Source of the DNA: Pseudomonas marincola
GTDB lineage: Bacteria > Pseudomonadota > Gammaproteobacteria > Pseudomonadales > Pseudomonadaceae
DNA length: 64,000 nt
Direction: 5' to 3'
Assembly (NCBI RefSeq): GCF_900116605.1
Contig: NZ_FPBC01000009.1
Span: forward strand, 1-64,000
Shown: positions 30,684 to 42,409 of the stretch, in pieces
Layout: every line of letters starts with the position of its first letter
Numbering within the stretch: position 1 is the first letter of the stretch
Notes under the pieces: generated by a model
Databases searched by the model: none
What the model saw: the letters and a program-made list of their open reading frames with translations, nothing else
What the model was told of the DNA's origin: nothing
Program-made: the position numbers and the translations under genes

Positions 30684-31385
30684 TCACTTGCCGTCGGCAG
30701 ACTCAAGCAGGAGCAGCAGCGACGCCGGATGTTCACTGTCTGCAACCTGAGGTTGTCTTAACCAGTGTAGTTGCCAGCCGCTGCCGGCCAATAATTGCAG
30801 CCACGATTCGGTTGTTCGGTAGTACCACGGCATGGGCTGCACAAAACCACCGGCCAGGCTTGCGAATGTCTCAATCTGCCAACCGTCGCTATAGCCCCAG
30901 GCTGGCATTGCCGCTTTTGGATGCAAGGTCTGAATCAGCAACTTGCCCTGCTTCGCCGTCAGCCCGTGCAAGGCCTGTAACAAGGGGCCCAATTGTTCTT
31001 CGAGCAATGCAAAATTAGCCACCAGCAAATCAAAGCGGCCTAACTCGGGCATGCCCGCTGCAAGCTCGGCATAACTGCACAGCTGATAACGGCCAGTATT
31101 GGGATCTGCACGGCGCGCCGCCTCGATCAGGGCGGGCGAACCATCGATGCCGACCGCCTCAATGCCTTGCTGGCTCATCGCGCGGCACAGCCAACCTTCG
31201 CCGCACCCGATGTCGAGTGCGCGCTGCGGCTGCACTTCGCCAATAGCCAGAACAATTGCTGCATCGGTGGCCAAACGCCGGCTGGCAATGCGGTGCCCGC
31301 GCACCGCATCAGTCCACGCCTGCGCGTTGGCTTGCCAGCTCGTCTGCAACTGCAAGGGATAGTGTTCGCAAGGTTGTTTGGGCAT
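30684..31385 (-). CDS. Class I SAM-dependent methyltransferase
   Basis: A 233-residue methyltransferase of unknown substrate. Motif I is ALDIGCGEGWLCRAM (SAM-binding Gly loop, about residue 56), followed by the acidic loop VGIDGSPALIEAAR and motif IV LVANFALLEEQ. It looks like a small-molecule enzyme of the UbiE/Methyltransf_11 type. The VOC gene follows on the same strand, and both may be co-expressed. Confidence 0.82.
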   Translation of the reverse strand: MPKQPCEHYPLQLQTSWQANAQAWTDAVRGHRIASRRLATDAAIVLAIGEVQPQRALDIGCGEGWLCRAMSQQGIEAVGIDGSPALIEAARRADPNTGRYQLCSYAELAAGMPELGRFDLLVANFALLEEQLGPLLQALHGLTAKQGKLLIQTLHPKAAMPAWGYSDGWQIETFASLAGGFVQPMPWYYRTTESWLQLLAGSGWQLHWLRQPQVADSEHPASLLLLLESADGK

Positions 31386-31567
31386 TTATCCACCACCCAG
31401 CGCCAGGTTATTTTGCAGCTATTATTGGCTCATGGGTTGGCGGCTGCCACTGCTTAATGTGCTGGCTGAGCTGGCTGAGCTGGACCAATTAGCGCCTGGC
31501 GGATGAAGCACAAGGGGCAGTCATGTTATCGTTCGCTATTGGCTGAAGCAGCCCTGTGGAGCGGTCC

Positions 31568-31870
31568 ATGAAATTTATACACCAGCGCGAGCATTTGAAT
31601 GAAGATGACATCGTCGTCATTGAATGCTCGCAAACCTGCAACATCCGCCTGATGAGCGATGCCAACTTCCGCAGCTTCAAAAATGGCGGTCGCCACAGCT
31701 ATCACGGCGGTGCGTTCGACAAGTTTCCGGTGAAGATCAATGTGCCCAGCACTGGTTTCTGGAACATCACGATCGATACGGTCACGCGCAAAGCCATTAG
31801 CGTAACGCGCAAACCGACACTCACGCACTCGATCAAGTTTGTGCGTCGCTCACCCTCGAAAATGAGCTAA
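31568..31870 (+). CDS. DUF1883 domain protein
   Basis: A 100-residue protein made almost wholly of a DUF1883 domain: MKFIHQREHLNEDDIVVIEC at the start, then the conserved C-N-x-R-L-M pattern, the GGRHSYHGGAFDKFPVKINV core and a GFWNITIDT strand. The fold and role are uncertain; this domain is also seen fused to TIR domains in some bacteria, but no TIR or other defence gene is adjacent here. GGAG six bases before the ATG at 31568 sets the start. The gene stands alone between unrelated genes. Confidence 0.75.
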   Translation: MKFIHQREHLNEDDIVVIECSQTCNIRLMSDANFRSFKNGGRHSYHGGAFDKFPVKINVPSTGFWNITIDTVTRKAISVTRKPTLTHSIKFVRRSPSKMS

Positions 31871-32050
31871 AGCCGAACCCAGCTCGCGGATCTTCGTGAT
31901 CCGCAGCCAGTTCAAGCTTGCAGTTCTACACGCAAATTCATCACTGCTTGCCGCGCCCTGGCGGCGAGCCCATCACCCTTCGCCAGCACCGAATCGCCCC
32001 TGTGCGAGGTTTTCGGTTGTTGGCTGCAATTCAGGTATGCAATCGACCCA

Positions 32051-32992
32051 ATGAACAGCGACGCCATCAGCACTTTGCAGCAGCAACTCAGCAGCGCCTT
32101 GAGCAACCCGCCCAGCGAAACCCGCCGGATATTCCATGGCCGCGGTTTATGTTGGCCAGGCCTTGAACATGTCACCGCAGACTGGCTGCAAGGTATCGTA
32201 ATGGTCGCGTTGTTTCGCGAGCCTGCTCCCAGTGAAATGGCGGCGCTCAAGCGCATGCTCAGTGCGTTGATCGAAGCGCCCGAATGGCAGCACAGTGGCG
32301 CTCATACGCTGTTATTGCAGCATCGTTACCTGCCCGACAGCGCCACCGAGTGGATCTGTGGTGAGCTGACAGACACCTGGCAGATCACTGAAAACGGCTT
32401 GCGCTACCAGCTCGACATCGGCAAGAAGCAAAACAGCGGGCTGTTTCTCGACATGCGCTATGGCCGTCAGTGGGTTCAGCAGCAGGCCAGCGGCAAGCGC
32501 ATTCTTAACTTGTTTGCCTACACCTGCGGTTTCTCGGTCGCCGCCATCGAAGGCGGTGCAGAGCATGTGGTGAATCTGGACATGGCGCGCTCAGCCCTGA
32601 GCCGTGGGCGTGACAATCACCGGCTTAACGGCCACGATCTGAGCAAGGTCAGCTTTCTTGGCCATGAGCTGTTCAAGTCGTGGGGCAAGGTTAAAAAGTA
32701 CGGCCCGTATGATTTGATCATCATCGACCCGCCCTCTTTCCAGAAAGGCAGCTTCGCACTGACCCGTGACTATCAGAAGATCCTGCGCAAGTTGCCAGAA
32801 CTGCTCACCGCAAACGGCACTGTGCTGGCCTGTGTCAACGATCCGGGTATCGGCCCCGACTTCCTGATTGAGGGCATGGCGAATGATGCGCCAGCGCTGC
32901 AATATGTCGAGCGTCTGGAAAACCAGCCTGAATTCAATGAGAGCGACCCGCAAGGTGGCCTCAAGGCGCTGGTATTCAAACTCGGGGCTTAA
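32051..32992 (+). CDS. RlmI/RlmK-like SAM-dependent methyltransferase
   Basis: A 313-residue protein whose C-terminal 200 residues resemble the catalytic domain of 23S rRNA methyltransferases RlmI and RlmK: GLFLDMRYGRQWV, the SAM loop ILNLFAYTCGFSVAAIEGGA, the acidic segment NLDMARSALSRGRDNHRLNG and motif IV IIIDPPSFQKG. The DPPSF form suits a guanine N-methyltransferase better than a cytosine C5 enzyme. The N-terminal THUMP or PUA domain of RlmK and RlmI is missing, so the RNA target is open. Length is usual for this short pseudomonad group. Confidence 0.8.
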   Translation: MNSDAISTLQQQLSSALSNPPSETRRIFHGRGLCWPGLEHVTADWLQGIVMVALFREPAPSEMAALKRMLSALIEAPEWQHSGAHTLLLQHRYLPDSATEWICGELTDTWQITENGLRYQLDIGKKQNSGLFLDMRYGRQWVQQQASGKRILNLFAYTCGFSVAAIEGGAEHVVNLDMARSALSRGRDNHRLNGHDLSKVSFLGHELFKSWGKVKKYGPYDLIIIDPPSFQKGSFALTRDYQKILRKLPELLTANGTVLACVNDPGIGPDFLIEGMANDAPALQYVERLENQPEFNESDPQGGLKALVFKLGA

Positions 32993-32999
32993 ACAACAA

Positions 33000-33030
33000 C
33001 GGCGCTGTTTGCAATCTGCAAGCAGCGCCG
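33000..33030. terminator. Hairpin between convergent genes, possible terminator
   Basis: CGGCGCTG and CAGCGCCG arms with inner TTGCA/TGCAA pairing, just after the methyltransferase stop and before the convergent barrel gene. There is no T run, so it may instead protect the mRNA end. Confidence 0.5.
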
Positions 33031-33058
33031 CTGAGCAACCGGGTATCTGCACGCGAAG

Positions 33059-33991
33059 TCAGAAGCTCACCGCCAGCCCCAGCGAGTAACCGGACACGTT
33101 GTCACCCAGAACGTGACGCAAAACCAGGCGGGTGCGGGTGATGAACAGGTCGTAGGCGCTTGAGTCGAACTCAATACCAAGGCCCACTGTTGAAAGCCGG
33201 TCGAAGCCCAATGCGCCGCGCTGATCGCCCAGATACTCGGAGTGCGAAAACTCCAACACATAGCGCAATGGCCGTTGCATCACCACAAAGCCGGTCGGGG
33301 CGCGATAGCGTGACCACAGGTTAGCGGTCTCAGCGTTGGCCTCGCCGTCAACCACGTCATCGCCAGACAGCGTTTTCAGGTGCACGTAGCTGTAGCGCAG
33401 TTCGACATCAGCCTCGTAATCCGTTCGCACCCGCTCCCAGTCCAGCATCAGCGAGCCGCCCAAACCACCGGCCGCCAAATGACCGCCGTCGAGAAAATCA
33501 ATCTGCCGATCGAGTTTGCGCTCAATCAGCAACCTCCCGGCGTTGATATCGCTGGTCATGTAGCCTAATGCAAAGTTGGCAATGGGGCGGATCACCACCT
33601 CTTCGCTCAAAGGAAAATCCCAGCCGATGCCACCTGTGGCTGAGATCGTATTCCATTTCACCGGCAACACCCGTGACTCGTTACCGCCACTGGCAACGAA
33701 TTTCGGGTCATAACGGCTGTAGCCCAACGCACCTTCGAGATACAGCGGTATCTCTTTGCTCAGGGTGGCGCCGCCGCCTAACTGAGTCATGCTCAGATCA
33801 GGATTACCGCCCTGCTTGTCGTTAATCTGCAACGAGCTGGAGGCCAGATCCGGAGTGATCGAGTACGCCATCAGGGCCAGTACGCCGTTGGTTCGCTCTT
33901 CAAGATCAATATCCTGAAGTACCAGCGGCAAGGCGTAAGCCGAATTAACGCCACACAAAGACAGCAGCAAAAACGAGGATGTTTTGAGCAT
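33059..33991 (-). CDS. Outer-membrane beta-barrel protein, solitary autotransporter-barrel type
   Basis: A 310-residue protein with signal peptide (MLKTSSFLLLSLCGVNSAYA) and a C-terminal strand ending in Phe (GYSLGLAVSF), the mark of outer-membrane barrel proteins. Amphipathic strands run through the whole mature part, without a passenger domain. I believe this is the solitary outer-membrane autotransporter beta-barrel family, but function is unknown. The ATG at 33991 begins the signal peptide; an upstream extension would add 40 unrelated residues. Confidence 0.72.
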   Translation of the reverse strand: MLKTSSFLLLSLCGVNSAYALPLVLQDIDLEERTNGVLALMAYSITPDLASSSLQINDKQGGNPDLSMTQLGGGATLSKEIPLYLEGALGYSRYDPKFVASGGNESRVLPVKWNTISATGGIGWDFPLSEEVVIRPIANFALGYMTSDINAGRLLIERKLDRQIDFLDGGHLAAGGLGGSLMLDWERVRTDYEADVELRYSYVHLKTLSGDDVVDGEANAETANLWSRYRAPTGFVVMQRPLRYVLEFSHSEYLGDQRGALGFDRLSTVGLGIEFDSSAYDLFITRTRLVLRHVLGDNVSGYSLGLAVSF

Positions 33992-34088
33992 TTTGCGTCG
34001 TTCAGTAGTTGGACGAGAGCAGTCTAGCGTGCCGCAAACATTTGCGGCAGTGGCTTTTTCAGCGCCAAGCGCGCACCCCGAAAGCGGA

Positions 34089-34307
34089 CTAGCGGCGCTG
34101 TTGCTGCACATACAACGCCTCGACTTTTTCCCTAGCCCAAGGCGTGCGGCGCAAGAAGGTCAGACTGGACTTGATACTCGGGTCGCTCTTGAAGCAGCGA
34201 ATATCAATGCGCTGGGCGAGGCCGTCCCAGCCAAGTTGCTCGACCAGCTGATTCAAGATGGCTTCAAGTGTTACGCCATGCAGTGGGTTTTTCGGTGTTT
34301 GCGTCAT
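34089..34307 (-). CDS. VF530-family (DUF2132) small protein
   Basis: A 72-residue protein with the near-invariant pattern of the VF530 family: [20 protein letters not shown], then [20 protein letters not shown] and AREKVE. A member from Vibrio has a known structure and is thought to bind DNA; the cellular role is unknown. The start at 34307 ([11 protein letters not shown]) is standard. The barrel gene lies downstream on the same strand, starting 98 bp after this stop. Confidence 0.88.
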   Translation of the reverse strand: MTQTPKNPLHGVTLEAILNQLVEQLGWDGLAQRIDIRCFKSDPSIKSSLTFLRRTPWAREKVEALYVQQQRR

Positions 34308-34393
34308 GGCGAACCTGATAATCAAAGAAATAAACAGCGCCACATTAGCCAAGTGCGCCAATAAGCGGAAGACCACGAATTACCCGGTCACGA

Positions 34394-34436
34394 AAAAAAA
34401 ACCGGCCCACATCAGCGACATGGACCGGCTAAAAAA
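34394..34436 (-). terminator. Terminator of putP
   Basis: An 8-bp stem (CCGGTCCA with TGGGCCGG, one G-U pair) followed on the minus strand by eight T residues. It lies 72 bp beyond the putP stop. Confidence 0.8.
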
Positions 34437-34507
34437 TCGTGCTTAAGCTGTTTCGGTGTGAGTGCAAGCGTGTTCAGCACCCGCACCGAATGGCGTTGAT
34501 GAGTTGA

Positions 34508-35992
34508 TCAGGCGTCCTGATACTCTTTCTCAGCTTGGGCGAAACGCGCCTGCATGGTCTGCGACGGGCCTTTGCCCATCAGGCTGAAGACCACGATTGC
34601 CAGTGTTGCGAGAATGAAGCCAGGAATGATCTCGTAGATACCCAGACCAACGTAGTTCTTCCACAGAATCACGGTCAGAGCACCGACCAGCATACCGGCC
34701 AGCGCGCCGTTGCGAGTCATGCGGCTCCAGGTAACCGAGAGCAGAACAACCGGGCCGAATGCAGCGCCAAAACCAGCCCAGGCGTAAGAAACCAGACCCA
34801 GTACGCGATTTTCCGGGTTGGCCGCCAGTGCGATTGCAATCAATGCCACCAGCAGAACCATGCCACGACCTACCCAGACCAGCTCGGTCTGCGAGGCGTC
34901 TTTACGCAGGAAGGCTTTGTAGAAGTCTTCGGTCAGTGCGCTCGAGCAGACCAACAGCTGGCAGCTCAAGGTACTCATTACAGCAGCCAGAATGGCCGAC
35001 AGCAGAACACCGGCAACCCACGGGTTGAACAGCAGCTTGGCCAGTTCAATGAACACGCGCTCCGGGTTTTCAGTCACAGGACCGGCAACTTCCGGGTGAG
35101 CGGCGAAGTAAGCAATACCGAAGAAACCAACAGAAACGGTACCGATCAGGCAAAGGATCATCCAGGCCATCGAAATGCGACGGGCTGCAGGAATAGTCTT
35201 CACCGAATCAGCGGCCATGAAGCGCGCCAGGATGTGCGGCTGGCCGAAGTAGCCCAGGCCCCAGGCCATCAGCGAGATGACGCTGATGAAGGTCATGCCC
35301 TTGAGCATGTCGAAGTTGGTCGGGTCTTGCAGCTCGATGGCCGCAAAGGTCGCATCTGCGCCGCCAGTCGCGATCATCACCATGACTGGGGTGAGGATCA
35401 GGGCGAAGATCATCAGAGTGGCCTGTACGGTGTCAGTCCAGCTGACCGCCAGGAAGCCACCGATAAAGGTGTAGGCGATGGTTGCCGCAGCGCCAGCCCA
35501 GAGTGCGGTGCTGTAATCCATGCCAAAGGTGCTTTCGAACAGGCGTGCACCGGCTACCACACCAGAGGCGCAATAGATGGTGAAGAACACCAGAATGACC
35601 AGTGCCGAGAAGATACGCAGCACGCGGCTGTTGTCTTCAAAACGGTTGGTGAAATAGTCCGGCAGGGTCAGTGCATTGCCGTTGTACTCAGTTTGCACAC
35701 GCAGGCGACCGGCAACAAACAGCCAGTTGAGGTACGCACCGATAACCAGACCAATTGCGATCCAGCTTTCGGAAAGACCTGACATATAAACAGCGCCAGG
35801 CAAACCCATGAGCAGCCAGCCGCTCATATCGGAAGCACCAGCCGACAACGCGGTTACGTAACTGCCGAGGCTACGGCCACCGAGGATGTAGTCAGAAAGG
35901 TTCTTGGTTCGCAGGTAGGCGAATAGGCCGATGCCTATCATGAGCGCGATGTACACCACGAAGGTGACAAGCATTGGAGTGTTAGCGGTCAT
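34508..35992 (-). CDS. putP: Sodium/proline symporter
   Basis: Inner-membrane sodium:solute symporter that imports proline, with about thirteen transmembrane helices over 494 residues. Landmarks are the N-terminal YLRTKNLSDYILGGRSLGSY, SAGASDMSGWLLMGLPGAVY (sodium and substrate site of helix 2), the GLGYFGQPHILARFMA segment and STLSCQLLVCSSALTEDFY near helix 9. AAGGGGA eight bases before the ATG at 35992 decides the start. putA is not in the window. Confidence 0.95.
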   Translation of the reverse strand: MTANTPMLVTFVVYIALMIGIGLFAYLRTKNLSDYILGGRSLGSYVTALSAGASDMSGWLLMGLPGAVYMSGLSESWIAIGLVIGAYLNWLFVAGRLRVQTEYNGNALTLPDYFTNRFEDNSRVLRIFSALVILVFFTIYCASGVVAGARLFESTFGMDYSTALWAGAAATIAYTFIGGFLAVSWTDTVQATLMIFALILTPVMVMIATGGADATFAAIELQDPTNFDMLKGMTFISVISLMAWGLGYFGQPHILARFMAADSVKTIPAARRISMAWMILCLIGTVSVGFFGIAYFAAHPEVAGPVTENPERVFIELAKLLFNPWVAGVLLSAILAAVMSTLSCQLLVCSSALTEDFYKAFLRKDASQTELVWVGRGMVLLVALIAIALAANPENRVLGLVSYAWAGFGAAFGPVVLLSVTWSRMTRNGALAGMLVGALTVILWKNYVGLGIYEIIPGFILATLAIVVFSLMGKGPSQTMQARFAQAEKEYQDA

Positions 35993-36506
35993 TGGGGTGT
36001 TCCCCTTCGGTTGTTGTTTTTTCGGCAACGGGTTGTGCCCGTGCCCTGCGTGGCAGTTGGCAACTCAGGTGTCAGTCGCCAGATAATCCATGGTACCAAA
36101 CAACCTGCGCGCACTCGTTTAGAGAGCTGGCGCGAGGTTGAAGTGCAGTGTACGGCTCACACATTGATGGAGCGCAAAGCCCTGCACAGTCAAATGGATG
36201 GCGGAATTTAGTGGCAGAGCCCCCCACACTTCTTATCTGAACCTCTGGAGTTTTTACAAAATACTACGATCAATGGAACTACCTGCTGGGTAAAAAGTCG
36301 CTGAAATCTTCTGAATATCAGTTAGAGGCCCGAACTAGAAGGCTTGCTGAAACACGCGCAAGCGTAAACCTGACTGAACCGACAATTGCTGATATTCAGC
36401 AAATCCCATGCTTTAACCCTAGACGACCACCCACTGATCGCCCAATTGAATCAACGGGCCAGCACATGGGCAGTCGCAAAACCCTAATATTGATGGGGGT
36501 TTCAAG
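35993..36506. other. Intergenic region between putP and the Sco gene
   Basis: A 514-bp stretch. The left half should hold the putP promoter. The right half (from about 36240) is poorer in G+C than its neighbours and contains an open frame without a start codon, described separately. No other feature is seen. Confidence 0.5.
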
Positions 36507-36510
36507 CTAA
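36241..36510 (+). pseudogene. Possible remnant of a coding sequence
   Basis: From just after a TGA at 36238, 89 codons stay open to a TAA at 36508. The translation is protein-like at first (KYYDQWNYLLGKKSLKSSEY, then EARTRRLAETRASVNLTE), with charged helical character. It has no usable start codon before residue 77, and the surrounding base composition is lower in G+C. I do not recognise the family. It may be the decayed 3' end of a lost gene or simply chance. Confidence 0.25.
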
Positions 36511-37538
36511 TTAGTGGCGTGATGATGGTGCGCAGGGTCATGCTCCATGGCCGACATTTCGGCCGCTTTAGTTGGCAGAGGCTGCACCCGTTGTGTCTCG
36601 TCCTCCAGGTATCCCAGCAACGCTGCAATCGCCTCGTCGCCAAGGCGCAGGTTGGGCATCGCGACTTGGTTGTACTGCTGATAAAGCTCAGTGGCGATTG
36701 GATCTGACTCGGCAAGCATTTTGTCCGGTTCTCTCAACCAGCGCTGCAACCACTGCGGGTCACGTTTGCGGGTTACGCCGATAAGATCCGGGCCAATTTC
36801 ACGCAAACCTGCTGCCACGCTATCGGCACCGCCAAGCGTGTGGCATGCGGCGCAGCGGGTACGGAAAATTTCCTCGCCGGTTGATGGCGGGCGCACCTGC
36901 GGCGCATCTGCATAGTCGGTGGTTTTGGTGCTGTGCTTCCAGTTGTGCAGGGTATTACCCAGTTGATAGGCCAGAATGTAGGGATTTTCGAAGGGCGATG
37001 TTTTCATCCAGCGTCCAGTCTGTTGATTGCCCACAATCAAGCTGAGGTTATGATCGTTATTGCCCTGATCATCGACCCCTTTGAGAAACAGCCCGAGCTT
37101 TTCGCGCAACGCATCAATCTCATCCTTGTTGCCCGTGAGAAACAGCCAGCCGGGCGCTACGTGGAATTTCTCCGCGTAGTGTTTGAGTACCTCTGGAGTG
37201 TCGGTTTGGGGGTCAATACTGATCGAGTAGAAGAACACATCTTTGCCGACCCGGTCGCCCAGCAACTGCTGCACCCGGCGCAACCGCGCAGTCTCCAGCG
37301 GGCAGGAGTCGGTGCAGGAGGTGAAAATAAAGTTGATCGCGACGACCTTGTCCTTTATCAGGTCATCATAGAAATGCACGGTCTTGCCGTCCTGGGTAAT
37401 CAACTCAGTATTGGGGAAGTAATCCTGTGCCCAGGGCGAACCACTGTCGTCTGCGCTTGCAGCGTGAAACCAGCACGCCATGCTCAGCGCACCCGTGCAG
37501 CGCAGTAGATGATTGGCAAATCTATTAAAGGTGATCAT
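36507..37538 (-). CDS. Sco1/SenC-cytochrome c fusion protein
   Basis: A 343-residue exported protein joining two domains. Residues 30-205 are a Sco1/SenC thioredoxin-fold copper chaperone with the CTDSC pair (Cys75, Cys79) and the conserved His163 in DHNLSLIV. Residues 215-325 form a mono-haem cytochrome c with CAACH (residues 229-233) and a likely axial Met294 in AMPNLRL. The C-terminus is His-rich (HDPAHHHHATN), possibly a metal-binding tail. It lies 76 bp after the multicopper oxidase on the same strand, so it may load copper into, or exchange electrons with, that oxidase. Confidence 0.88.
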   Translation of the reverse strand: MITFNRFANHLLRCTGALSMACWFHAASADDSGSPWAQDYFPNTELITQDGKTVHFYDDLIKDKVVAINFIFTSCTDSCPLETARLRRVQQLLGDRVGKDVFFYSISIDPQTDTPEVLKHYAEKFHVAPGWLFLTGNKDEIDALREKLGLFLKGVDDQGNNDHNLSLIVGNQQTGRWMKTSPFENPYILAYQLGNTLHNWKHSTKTTDYADAPQVRPPSTGEEIFRTRCAACHTLGGADSVAAGLREIGPDLIGVTRKRDPQWLQRWLREPDKMLAESDPIATELYQQYNQVAMPNLRLGDEAIAALLGYLEDETQRVQPLPTKAAEMSAMEHDPAHHHHATN

Positions 37539-37614
37539 GGTCGGGACTCCTGATCATATCTTTCGGGCTATGAGAGTGAGGGAGCCGTACAGCGGCAGGC
37601 TCCCTGCATTGGGT

Positions 37615-40536
<2,922 letters not shown>

Positions 40537-41123
40537 TTTGATCACCGTAAACACAATTAATGAAGGGTCTTATCGTGTTATCGGAGTCACCCAGCGGACC
40601 GTATAACCTTGATTGCGAGACAGCAAAAACCCTTCGAACCCTGGCTACGGTCGAATACATGCGCAAGAACAGCGCTGGACTGAATCCGTGATTAAGCCGG
40701 ATCGCTTGAAGTGGGTGGCCCGCAGCAATGCCAGCCGGCGTGAATCGGCTGAAAGAGATGCAGCGTTTGAATATGGGCCAGAACAACTGACTTCTGAGGC
40801 ACGCTGCAAAGGCGGAACGAGTTGCCGTTTGGGCTCGATGTTGATCGACTCATTCGGTTAGCCCTCAGCTGGTGCTGAATTGAACCCGCAAGCGGGGTTA
40901 ATCAGTAATCAGCAAGGGCCATGCCAAAATGTTTCAATACATTTCAAGAACAAAGATACTGGCCTCTAGCCATATTTAATGGCACTTCAACGTGTCATTT
41001 GCCCTGCCACCGGCTTGCTATTAAGCCTTGCGGGGATACGTCCCCACTATCGGGTGGGGCCATCACCCCGGGACTGGGCGCGTCTATTGACGACCCTGGA
41101 TGGTCTGAACAGGAAGCCGGGCG
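40537..41123. other. Intergenic region between oxidase and globin genes
   Basis: A 587-bp stretch upstream of the oxidase and downstream of the globin gene. A small hairpin (AACCCGC-AA-GCGGGGTT, 40883-40899) is present. An 82-codon frame at 40613-40861 has no ribosome-binding site or protein-like pattern. Nothing else is seen. Confidence 0.4.
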
Positions 41124-41546
41124 TTACTGGTCGATAACTTCGCCGCGCATCGGCGCCAATTGCGCGAGTAAACGGTTCTGGGCTCGCACCGGAACGTCCA
41201 GCGTATCCATTGCGTCTTGCAGGTCTTCGACCAGCGCGTTGAAATCACTCGGCGTCAGATTCTGGCCTTTGTGGCTCTCGGCCATGCTGTCCCCGGTGTA
41301 CTCGCATGGCCCGCCGGCCTCAACACAGAATTGCTCAATGAGCTTTTCGCGCAGGCGTTCGATATCGACGTTTTCAAAGTGCTCAACAATGCGTGAGTCG
41401 CGGGCAATATTGAGCAGCATGCCCTCAACGATCCGGGTAATGCCTGGCAATTTACCCAAGTCTCGGTAGAGGCTGTCATCCTTAACCGGTGACTGCACGC
41501 AACCAGCCAGCAACAACACGGCGACCCAACCGCTTAGATGTCTCAT
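41124..41546 (-). CDS. Group 1 truncated haemoglobin, lipoprotein form
   Basis: A 140-residue protein with an N-terminal lipobox (VAVLLLAGC, Cys about residue 16) followed by a group 1 truncated globin: SLYRDLGKLPGITRIVEGML, then HFENVDIERLREKLIEQFC, GGPCEYTG and the proximal-His region MAESHKGQNL. Such globins bind O2 or NO; attachment to a membrane outside the cytoplasm is unusual. Its ATG shares a base with the stop of the DUF3034 gene, so it is the last gene of a coupled set of four. Confidence 0.87.
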   Translation of the reverse strand: MRHLSGWVAVLLLAGCVQSPVKDDSLYRDLGKLPGITRIVEGMLLNIARDSRIVEHFENVDIERLREKLIEQFCVEAGGPCEYTGDSMAESHKGQNLTPSDFNALVEDLQDAMDTLDVPVRAQNRLLAQLAPMRGEVIDQ

Positions 41547-42406
41547 CAAAAACTCCCCTGAACCGACAGGTACACGGCGTCCTGATTATCCAGCGTGGCA
41601 ATCTCGCCCAGTCGCGCATAAGCCAGCACAACGGCCGCATGCTTGTTGGGGAAATAGCCGACGAAGACATCGGCCCAGTCGCTCTCACCGGCAAAACTCA
41701 GGTTGTCCGGTTTCTCCCGGTACTCCACGCCTACCGCCCAATGGCGATCCGGCAGCACGGCAACCGAGCCCTCTTTGAGCACCGAGCGACGGTCACGGCG
41801 ATCACCGCCAAAGCCGAGAATCCCCAATTCATTGGCCCGGCTGTAGCGCAGGCCACCATTCAACAGCAGGTTGTAGCCAAATGCGCCACCGAGAATCAGC
41901 CGGCTGGCAGTGAGATAGCCTTCTACATCTTCATCGCGCTGCGCGCCGATCAGTTGCGGAATCAGAAAATCGCGGTTCTTTTTGTACTGCACACCCAGCG
42001 CTACTTGTGGAAGCTGGTCGTAGATCAGGTCCCCGAAGAGACGCACTTTTAGGCCGAAAATATCCTGGCTCAGGCTGTTTTCCGGCAAATTCAGGTCGCG
42101 CGCCAAAGTGCCAAGATCAAAGCGCTGGCGGGCGTACGACAACTCCACACGGTTATCAAACGAGGCCGCCACGCCGACAGCGTCGAGCCGGTAGTCGGCC
42201 GTTTCAACCCGGCTGGCAAATACATCCGCGCCCCACTCGCCGCGCTCACCGTAGCCAGCCAACACTGCCCAAGGCGTAATCCCGCCGCCTGCTGCGCCTT
42301 CCAGACTGGTTGCGCCACCCGTTGCGAGTAAACGCCCGCCATCTGCCGTGGCCAATGCCGGCGCCAACGCAATGCAGGCTGCGCCAAGAAACTGCTTAAC
42401 ACCCAT
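41546..42406 (-). CDS. DUF3034 outer-membrane-like protein
   Basis: A 286-residue protein with signal peptide (MGVKQFLGAACIALAPALATA) and the DUF3034 pattern GGRLLATGGATSLEGAAGGG, followed by amphipathic beta strands and a C-terminal Phe (LSVQGSF), so an outer-membrane barrel is likely. Function unknown. It begins 3 bp after the stop of the GGDEF/EAL gene and overlaps the globin gene by one base. Confidence 0.8.
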   Translation of the reverse strand: MGVKQFLGAACIALAPALATADGGRLLATGGATSLEGAAGGGITPWAVLAGYGERGEWGADVFASRVETADYRLDAVGVAASFDNRVELSYARQRFDLGTLARDLNLPENSLSQDIFGLKVRLFGDLIYDQLPQVALGVQYKKNRDFLIPQLIGAQRDEDVEGYLTASRLILGGAFGYNLLLNGGLRYSRANELGILGFGGDRRDRRSVLKEGSVAVLPDRHWAVGVEYREKPDNLSFAGESDWADVFVGYFPNKHAAVVLAYARLGEIATLDNQDAVYLSVQGSF

Positions 42407-42409
42407 GAC

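Noticed and set aside
31431..31505. 24-codon frame starting MGWRLPLLNVL
   Set aside because: There is no ribosome-binding site, and its length gives no support; the GAGCTGGCT direct repeat inside it may be chance.
34535..35782. 415-codon open frame on the plus strand
   Set aside because: Antisense to putP; the composition (His, Gln, Arg, Asn rich) is that of a reversed membrane protein.
40613..40861. 82-codon plus-strand frame
   Set aside because: No ribosome-binding site, no domain, and low-complexity composition; left as intergenic.
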